Translations under genes and position numbers: made by a program | Assembly: GCA_020832445.1 (NCBI GenBank) | Contig: JAFIEO010000041.1 | Location: forward strand, 26,702-90,701 | DNA: 64,000 nucleotides | Origin: Paracoccaceae bacterium | GTDB taxonomy: Bacteria > Pseudomonadota > Alphaproteobacteria > Rhodobacterales > Rhodobacteraceae | Direction: 5' to 3' | Notes under the pieces: model-generated | Database searches by the model: none | Seen by the model: the letters and a program-made list of their open reading frames with translations, nothing else | Told to the model about the DNA's origin: nothing | Shown: piece after piece, positions 57,898 through 64,000 of the stretch | Layout of the letters: every line of letters starts with the position of its first letter | Numbering within the stretch: the stretch's first letter is position 1

Positions 57898-59250
57898 ATG
57901 TTTTTCCGTCTGACAGCTTTCGTCGTGATCGGCCTGTTGGCGCTGCGTGCCGCAAGCGCCGAACCTGTAACCCACACCACATTGGAGAATGGCCTGGAGG
58001 TCGTCGTTATTGAGGACCGCCGCGCGCCGGTTGTCGTGCATATGGTGTGGTACAAGGTCGGCGCGGCAGATGAGCCGCCGCTGCAATCGGGCATCGCGCA
58101 TTTTCTGGAACATCTGATGTTCAAGGGCACCGACACCATGGAATCGGGCGAATTTTCCCGCGTGGTCGAAGCCAATGGCGGGCGTGACAATGCCTTCACC
58201 AGTTGGGATTACACCGGCTATTTCCAGCGCGTGGCGTCCGACCGACTGGAATTGATGATGCAGATGGAAGCGGACCGTATGGCAAACCTGTCCTTCACCG
58301 AAGATGACTGGTTGCCCGAACGCGCCGTCATTTTGGAAGAACGCGGGCAGGTGCTGGAAAGCCGCGTTGGCGGGCAGTTCAACGAGGCCATGATGGCCAC
58401 GCTGTATAAATCCCACCCCTACGGTATACCCATCATCGGCTGGCGCCATGAGATGGAAACCCTGACCGGCCAGAATGCGATGGATTTTTACGACCGGCAT
58501 TATGGCCCGAACAACGCCATTCTGGTGATTGCAGGCGATGTGGACACCGGTGATGCACTGGAAATGGCGCGGCAGATCTATGGACCTGTGTCGCCTAACC
58601 CGGCCATCGCGCCCGTGTCGCGCACTATGGAACCCCCACATCTGGCAGAACGCCGCCTGCGGTTTGAAGATGCGCGCGTTGGCACGCCCTATTTAAACCG
58701 CATGTATCTGGCCCCTGTGCGCCGCGCGGGCGACCAGTCGCAGGCAGCGGCGCTGCAAATGCTCGCGGCAATTCTGGGCGGCAGTTCCACCACATCGGTT
58801 CTGGAACGGACCCTGAATTTTGAACAGGGCATCGCGTTGCAGGCATGGGCGGGATATAACGGAATGGCGCGCGATTATGGCACCTTCAGCCTTGGAATTG
58901 CGCCGGTAGAGGGCGTCACGCTGGAAGACGCAGAAGCAGCGCTTGATGCAGCCGTGGCCGATTTTCTGGAAGAAGGCGTTGATCAGGCGCAGTTTGACCG
59001 CGTGCGCCATCAGATCAGGGCGTCGGAAATATACGCGCTTGATGATATGCAGGGCCGTGCGCGCCAATATGGTGTTGGCCTGTCCGTCGGGCTTGGCGTC
59101 GATGACATTGATGGCTGGGTGGACGCGCTGGACGCAGTGACGCGGGACGACGTGATCGCCGCAGGCCAGATGCTGCTGGACAGGCGCAATTCGGTCACTG
59201 GCTACCTGACCCAGCCCACAGCAACCAGCACATCAGAGGTGACACAATGA
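57898..59250 (+). CDS. M16 peptidase, catalytic subunit
   Basis: 450 residues from ATG 57898. Signal peptide FFRLTAFVVIGLLALRAASA. The inverted zinc motif is intact: HFLEHLMFKGT (about 66-76), with downstream Glu in FSRVVEANGGRDNAFTSWDY. It is a periplasmic processing-peptidase-like zinc protease. The stop overlaps the next gene by 4 bp; together they probably form a heterodimer. Confidence 0.92.
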   Translation: MFFRLTAFVVIGLLALRAASAEPVTHTTLENGLEVVVIEDRRAPVVVHMVWYKVGAADEPPLQSGIAHFLEHLMFKGTDTMESGEFSRVVEANGGRDNAFTSWDYTGYFQRVASDRLELMMQMEADRMANLSFTEDDWLPERAVILEERGQVLESRVGGQFNEAMMATLYKSHPYGIPIIGWRHEMETLTGQNAMDFYDRHYGPNNAILVIAGDVDTGDALEMARQIYGPVSPNPAIAPVSRTMEPPHLAERRLRFEDARVGTPYLNRMYLAPVRRAGDQSQAAALQMLAAILGGSSTTSVLERTLNFEQGIALQAWAGYNGMARDYGTFSLGIAPVEGVTLEDAEAALDAAVADFLEEGVDQAQFDRVRHQIRASEIYALDDMQGRARQYGVGLSVGLGVDDIDGWVDALDAVTRDDVIAAGQMLLDRRNSVTGYLTQPTATSTSEVTQ

Positions 59251-60554
59251 CCCGTTTGCTGGCCCTGACCCTTGGCCTGTTCATTGCCCTTGCCGCACCC
59301 CTGCGCGCCGAAGTGTCGATTACCCCTGTCACATCAGATTCCGGTTTGCAGGCATGGATGGTCGAGGAACGCAGCATTCCCTTTGTCGCGCTGGAATTGA
59401 TCTTCGCGGGCGGCGCTACGCTGGACAGCGACGCGACCGCCGGCGCAACCAGCCTGATGACCGCGCTTTTGTCCGAAGGGGCAGGGGACATGGACGCGCA
59501 GGAATATGCCGCGCGCAGCGAAGAACTGGCCGCGCGCATCGGGTTTGATGCCGGGCGCGATACCGTGTCGGTGTCTGTGCGGTTTTTGACAGAAGATGCG
59601 GATGATGTGATTGATCATGTGCGTGCGGCCCTGACCGACCCGCGCTTTGATGCGGATGCGGTTGAACGGGTGCGCGGACAAATGCTGTCGAAACTGCGCC
59701 GTGACGCGCTGGACCCCAACACGCTGGCTTCGCGGGCTTTCGCGCAGGCCGCTTATGGCGACCACCCCTATGGGCGTGCCAGTGACGGCAGCGTGGAAAC
59801 TGTGGCCGCGCTGGACATTGACGCATTGCGGGCCGCCCATCAGGGCGCTTTTGCACGCGACCGTGTGTTCATTGGGGCCGCGGGCGATATTGATGCGGAT
59901 GAATTGGCGCGGCTGATCGACCGCTTGTTTGACGGCATACCCGCAGAAGGCGCGCCCATTCCCGACCGCGCCGAATTTTCCGCCCCCGCAGGGCTAGAGG
60001 TGATTCCATTTGATGGCCCGCAATCGGTGATTGCATTCGGCCATGACGGGATTGCCCGCGATGACCCTGATTTCCTGACTGCCTATGTCGTGAACGAAGT
60101 GTTCGGCGGTGGCCGTTTTGGCACAAGACTGATGGAAAGCCTGCGCGTGCAGCGCGGCCTGACCTATGGCGTGGGCAGTTTTCTGGCCTCTGGTCTGTTG
60201 GGCGAAAGCTATCAGGGGCGTATGTCGACCGACAATGTGAACGCGGCGGCAGCGATTGATCTGCTGCGCGAGGAATGGGCGGGAATTGCCGAAAGCGGCA
60301 TTACTGAAGAAGACCTGTCGCGCATCCAGACCTATCTGACAGGGGCCTATCCGCTGCGGTTTGACGGCAATGCCGCGATTGCGTCGAGCATGGCGTCGAT
60401 GCAATATCAGGGCTTTGATATTGATTATGTCAATATCCGCAATGACCTGATTGACGCGCTGACGCTGGATCAGGTCAATGCCATGGCCGCGCGCCTGTAT
60501 GATGCGGATGCGCTGCATTTCGTGGTGGTGGGTCAACCCGAAGGGCTGGAATAG
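59247..60554 (+). CDS. M16 peptidase-family partner lacking the zinc motif
   Basis: 435 residues with signal peptide [19 protein letters not shown]16 fold without HxxEH: the equivalent position reads [20 protein letters not shown]. Later parts match the family ([25 protein letters not shown]). Bacterial M16 pairs often consist of one catalytic and one non-catalytic subunit. ATGA overlap upstream. Confidence 0.9.
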   Translation: MTRLLALTLGLFIALAAPLRAEVSITPVTSDSGLQAWMVEERSIPFVALELIFAGGATLDSDATAGATSLMTALLSEGAGDMDAQEYAARSEELAARIGFDAGRDTVSVSVRFLTEDADDVIDHVRAALTDPRFDADAVERVRGQMLSKLRRDALDPNTLASRAFAQAAYGDHPYGRASDGSVETVAALDIDALRAAHQGAFARDRVFIGAAGDIDADELARLIDRLFDGIPAEGAPIPDRAEFSAPAGLEVIPFDGPQSVIAFGHDGIARDDPDFLTAYVVNEVFGGGRFGTRLMESLRVQRGLTYGVGSFLASGLLGESYQGRMSTDNVNAAAAIDLLREEWAGIAESGITEEDLSRIQTYLTGAYPLRFDGNAAIASSMASMQYQGFDIDYVNIRNDLIDALTLDQVNAMAARLYDADALHFVVVGQPEGLE

Positions 60555-60595
60555 CACCTTGGCAGTGGCGCGACAGGCATGCTATATTCTGTGGT

Positions 60596-62455
60596 ATGAA
60601 CACCGCGCACCGCAATATCCGCCCCGAAATTCGCCAGCTTGACGAAGCTTGCGCCAACCGCATTGCGGCGGGCGAAGTGGTGGAACGGCCCGCATCTGCG
60701 GTCAAGGAACTGGTTGAAAACGCACTGGATGCGGGGGCTACCCGCATTGACGTGTCCTATGGCGACGGCGGCAAAACCCTGATCCGGGTGCGCGATGACG
60801 GGCATGGCATGGCCCCTGATGACCTGCCACTGGCACTGTCACGCCATGCCACATCCAAGATTGACGGCACGGATTTGCTGAATATCCGGTCCTTCGGGTT
60901 TCGCGGCGAAGCGCTGCCAAGCCTTGGGGCCGTGGGGCGGCTGATTATCACCTCGCGCACGCAAGGCGGGGACGGCGCGAGCATCACCGTGAATGGCGGG
61001 CGTATGGGCCAGGTCCGGCCAGACGCCGCGCAACACGGCACGCTTGTGGAATTGCGCGATCTGTTCCACGCGACGCCAGCGCGGCTGAAATTCATGCGAT
61101 CAGAGCGGGCCGAGGCGCAGGCCATCGCCGATGTGGTGAAACGACTGGCCATGGCTGAACCTTATGTCAGTTTCACGCTGTCGGATGTGTCCAATGATGC
61201 CCCGCGCCAGATTTTCCGCGCCGATGCCGCCCAAGGTGCGCTGTTTGACGCGCTGGAAGACCGGATGGCCGCCATTCTGGGCCGTGAATTCACCGACAAC
61301 GCCATTCGCATCGATGCAGAACGCGACGGGCTGCATCTGACAGGGCTTGCCGGTCTTCCCACCTATTCGCGCGGGGCAGCAGTCGCGCAATATCTGTTCG
61401 TCAATGGCCGCCCCGTGCGCGACAAGCTGCTGATCGGGGCCTTGCGCGCGGCCTATATGGATTTCCTGTCACGCGACCGCCACCCGGTTGCGGCACTGTT
61501 CATCAGCTGCGCGCCCGATCTGGTGGATGTGAATGTTCACCCCGCTAAATCCGAAGTCCGTTTTCGCGATCCGGGGCTGGCGCGTGGGCTGGTCGTCAGC
61601 GGGCTGCGCCATGGGCTTGCCAATGCGGGGCACCGCGCGTCCAGCACGGTTGCGGGCGCGATGCTGGGGGCGATGCAGCCGCAGTCCGCACCGCCCGTGC
61701 CGTATCAACATGCCCCCTATCAGATGGACCGCCCGTCTGCGCAGGCCCGCGCGGCCAGCTACCAGTTGCAGGCCCCGTTTCAGATGGATGATGCCCCCGC
61801 CGCCTTCTGGTCGGGGGCCGATACGATATCAGCGCGTCATGATGCGCCCGATACGGTCGCGCCCGTGCCCGATGATGCGCCCCTAGGGGCCGCGCGCGCG
61901 CAGTTGCATCAGAACTACATTGTGGCGCAGACTGCGCGCGGCATGGTCATTGTGGACCAGCATGCCGCGCATGAACGGCTGGTCTATGAACGCCTGAAAC
62001 GCCAGCGCGCGGAAAACGGTGTGGCCGCGCAGGCGCTGCTGATCCCTGAAATCGTGGAACTGCCCGATGCGGATGCCGCGCAACTGCTGGCGCTTTCGGA
62101 TGATCTGGCGGCGTTGGGGCTGGTGATCGATGCGTTCGGGGGCGGTGCGATCGTGGTGCGCGAAACACCCGCACTGCTGGGCGCGGTGGATGCACGCGCG
62201 CTGATCCGCGATATACTGGATGAACTGGCCGATCTGGGCAAAAGCCAAAGCCTGCAAGCGCGTATCGATGCCGTGTTGTCGCGCATGGCCTGTCACGGGT
62301 CTGTCCGGTCAGGCCGCGCCATGCGGCTGGAAGAAATGAACGCGCTGCTGCGTGAAATGGAAGCGACACCCCATTCTGGCCAGTGCAACCACGGGCGGCC
62401 CACCTATGTGGAACTGGGTCTGGATGATATTGAAAAGCTGTTCGGTCGCAAATGA
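60596..62455 (+). CDS. mutL: DNA mismatch repair protein MutL
   Basis: 619 residues. GHKL ATPase N-domain: [26 protein letters not shown], and [15 protein letters not shown] with [14 protein letters not shown] loop. C-terminal dimerisation domain with [18 protein letters not shown], and the zinc-like [12 protein letters not shown] plus [11 protein letters not shown]. The middle (about 350-430) is a proline/glutamine-rich linker. It couples MutS recognition to strand incision. Confidence 0.96.
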   Translation: MNTAHRNIRPEIRQLDEACANRIAAGEVVERPASAVKELVENALDAGATRIDVSYGDGGKTLIRVRDDGHGMAPDDLPLALSRHATSKIDGTDLLNIRSFGFRGEALPSLGAVGRLIITSRTQGGDGASITVNGGRMGQVRPDAAQHGTLVELRDLFHATPARLKFMRSERAEAQAIADVVKRLAMAEPYVSFTLSDVSNDAPRQIFRADAAQGALFDALEDRMAAILGREFTDNAIRIDAERDGLHLTGLAGLPTYSRGAAVAQYLFVNGRPVRDKLLIGALRAAYMDFLSRDRHPVAALFISCAPDLVDVNVHPAKSEVRFRDPGLARGLVVSGLRHGLANAGHRASSTVAGAMLGAMQPQSAPPVPYQHAPYQMDRPSAQARAASYQLQAPFQMDDAPAAFWSGADTISARHDAPDTVAPVPDDAPLGAARAQLHQNYIVAQTARGMVIVDQHAAHERLVYERLKRQRAENGVAAQALLIPEIVELPDADAAQLLALSDDLAALGLVIDAFGGGAIVVRETPALLGAVDARALIRDILDELADLGKSQSLQARIDAVLSRMACHGSVRSGRAMRLEEMNALLREMEATPHSGQCNHGRPTYVELGLDDIEKLFGRK

Positions 62456-63498
62456 ACATTGACTGGACCGACCCGCTGCTGATTGCGCTGGCGCTTGGCG
62501 TGGTTGCAGTTTTTGTGCTGTGGCGCCTGTTGCGCGCGGTTGCCGTTTTGTCGGGGCTGGATGCGCGCCTGTCCAGCCTGTCGGACAGCCAGAACCAACT
62601 TGCAGGCGGGCTGGGGCATGTGGCCCAAAGCCAGACGCAGGTGATCTCTCTGGTGGAAGCGCGGCTGGCCGATATGGGCCGCTATATGGGCGACACACTT
62701 GCGGGCAATGCGCAGACCACAGCGGCCAGCATGGGGGCCTTGCGCGAACGCTTGCAGGTGATTGACGCGGCACAAGCCAAAATTGAAGCGCTTTCTGGCA
62801 ATGTGCTGTCCTTGCAGGATATCTTGTCCAACAAACAGGCGCGCGGCGCGTTTGGCGAGGTTCAGCTTGAAGCGCTGCTGTCCGATGCACTGCCGCCCGA
62901 TGCCTTCAGCTTGCAGGCCAGCCTGTCGAACGGGCGGCGGGTGGATGCGCTGATCCATATGGCGCAGCCGCTGGCTGTGGATGCGAAATTCCCGCTGGAA
63001 GCGTATCAGGCCCTGACACGCGCGCCTGATGATGGCGCGCGTATGACGGCGCGCCGCGCATTGGCACAGGCCATGCGTGCGCATATCAAGGCAATATCAG
63101 ACCGCTATATCCTGCCCGGTGAAACCGCCGATGGCGCGTTGATGTTCCTGCCATCGGAAGCGATTTATGCGGAACTGCACGCCAACCTGTCCGATGTCGT
63201 GCGCGAAGGGTTTGTGGCCAAGGTCTGGATTGTATCCCCAACCACGATGATGGCCACGCTGAACACCTTGCGCGCCGTGATGAAGGACACCCGCCTGCGG
63301 TCTGAAGCGCGCGCTGTGCGCCGCGAAGTGCAGTTGCTGGTCGAAGATGCCGAACGTGTTGCCGCGCGTGTGGCCAAGCTGGAAAGCCATTTCGCGCAGG
63401 TGCAGAACGACCTGTCGGGCATTCGTATTTCCGCCGACAAGATCACCCGGCGCGGCGCGCGGCTGGATGATTTCGATTTCACCAGATCGCCGGAATGA
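62452..63498 (+). CDS. rmuC: RmuC-family DNA recombination protein
   Basis: 348 residues. One N-terminal membrane segment ([19 protein letters not shown], 6-24), a coiled coil (about 30-110), then the RmuC nuclease-like domain ([72 protein letters not shown]). It limits DNA inversions in E. coli. ATGA overlap with mutL. Confidence 0.92.
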   Translation: MNIDWTDPLLIALALGVVAVFVLWRLLRAVAVLSGLDARLSSLSDSQNQLAGGLGHVAQSQTQVISLVEARLADMGRYMGDTLAGNAQTTAASMGALRERLQVIDAAQAKIEALSGNVLSLQDILSNKQARGAFGEVQLEALLSDALPPDAFSLQASLSNGRRVDALIHMAQPLAVDAKFPLEAYQALTRAPDDGARMTARRALAQAMRAHIKAISDRYILPGETADGALMFLPSEAIYAELHANLSDVVREGFVAKVWIVSPTTMMATLNTLRAVMKDTRLRSEARAVRREVQLLVEDAERVAARVAKLESHFAQVQNDLSGIRISADKITRRGARLDDFDFTRSPE

Positions 63499-63770
63499 CA
63501 GACCTGCGCCCCCATTGGACCGCCTGCGTGTCACGCCGGGTGTGCCGCGAACACGACAGGGGGCGGGGCGGATGGCATACAATTACGCAACATGCGCGGC
63601 AGGCGTTCGGCTGTCCGAATGCCCGCGCGGTCGGGATCTGGCGATCCGGCCGCATGCAACAGGGGGGGGCAAGGTGACGAATAAAATCCCCCAGATCATT
63701 TATCCGGCCCAGCTGTTGCAGCTTTGCTTGCCGGCTGGCAGTGCAAACCGGTTGAAGTTGGCCTGAAGCT
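63499..63770. other. Interval after rmuC with no supported gene
   Basis: A short frame (about 63571-63765; MAYNYATCAAG...) has GGGGCGG upstream but no recognisable family, so I do not call it. Nothing else evident. Confidence 0.4.
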
Positions 63771-63960
63771 GCCCTTCGCATTGGAACCAAGCCCGCGCCA
63801 TCGGTGGGCCGGGGTCTGCCGATCCGACATTATGGGAATGCAGTTTATGCAAGCTGCATATCCTTACTTCCAAGGCTTGGCGTGTCGCTGGCCAAATCGG
63901 CAGGCCGCGGGACGGCCCGCCGATGGCGCGGCGGGCCTCGGCCTTTGGGCCGCCCCATTG
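63771..63960 (+). repeat. Dispersed repeat family A, copy 4
   Basis: Same orientation as copy 1: GCCCGCGCCATCGGTGGGCC at 63790, central CAGTTTATGCAAGCTGCATA, ending ATCGGCAGGCCGCGGGACGG and CCGATGGCGCGGCGGGCCTC. Downstream gene is beyond the window. Confidence 0.8.
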
Positions 63961-64000
63961 GGGGGTGGCCATGGGTGGAAAAACGCCGAAATAAAAAACC

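Noticed and set aside
63700..63972. A minus-strand frame at the right edge
   Set aside because: Entirely within repeat family A; similar frames appear in the other copies.

Overview
The window is a GC-rich stretch of an alphaproteobacterial chromosome, most likely a member of the Rhodobacteraceae (Rhodobacter/Roseobacter group). Evidence: a flaF-flbT flagellin regulatory pair, a DUF1217 flagellar gene, a Tad/Flp pilus locus with a Rhodobacterales-style GAVTVDW pilin, ctaD followed by a DUF2244 gene, BamF (DUF3035), a choXWV/betIBA choline-to-betaine locus and a perfect FnrL-type box. It is mostly ordinary housekeeping chromosome with one IS110-type element.

Layout. 1-5.2 kb: leftward Flp/Tad pilus genes (flp, cpaB, cpaC, an OmpA-like lipoprotein, cpaE cut by the window edge), with stem-loops between most of the genes. 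5.5-6.4 kb: lytic transglycosylase. 6.6-13.4 kb: choline uptake (choXWV) divergent from betI-betB-betA, with a BetI-type operator between. 13.5-14.8 kb: dispersed repeat plus a frameshifted IS110-family transposase. 15-21 kb: flagellar genes (flgD and fliK leftward; flgJ-like, flgN-like, flagellin, flaF, flbT, DUF1217 rightward). 21.3-24.2 kb: sulfate activation (cysD, cysNC fusion). 24.3-27.6 kb: gatC, gatA, a lipoprotein gene with a C9 tract, an amidase. 27.9-31 kb: DUF2244, cytochrome aa3 subunit I, lipB. 31.1-33 kb: a large exported protein and tRNA-Leu(GAG). 33.3-37.9 kb: polyamine-type ABC transporter. 38-41.7 kb: small lipoprotein, TetR regulator, glutamate dehydrogenase, TerB-like protein, MsrB. 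41.9-46 kb: dnaG-rpoD. 46.1-48.4 kb: an AT-richer insert with an XRE regulator, a lone receiver domain and an unrecognised coiled-coil/acidic protein. 48.4-51 kb: DUF6476, rluD, rpoH. 51.5-57.1 kb: DUF1674 (SdhAF4-like), rsmB, heparinase-like, purH, lspA. 57.2-63.5 kb: bamF, two M16 peptidase-family proteins, mutL, rmuC.

The most distinctive signal is outside the genes. Two unrelated dispersed repeat families (about 190 bp and about 105 bp, four copies each) occur only in intervals between convergent genes, where that can be judged. Six of the seven convergent junctions carry one or both; the seventh has a conventional GC stem plus T-run terminator. Ends of the 105-bp family supply the stop codons of three flanking genes. 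This points to a repeat-based arrangement of gene ends that deserves a genome-wide check. I found no CRISPR array, prophage, toxin-antitoxin pair or obvious defence system.

Functionally, choline import and oxidation to glycine betaine indicates osmoadaptation, and aa3 oxidase with an FnrL site indicates oxygen-regulated respiration.
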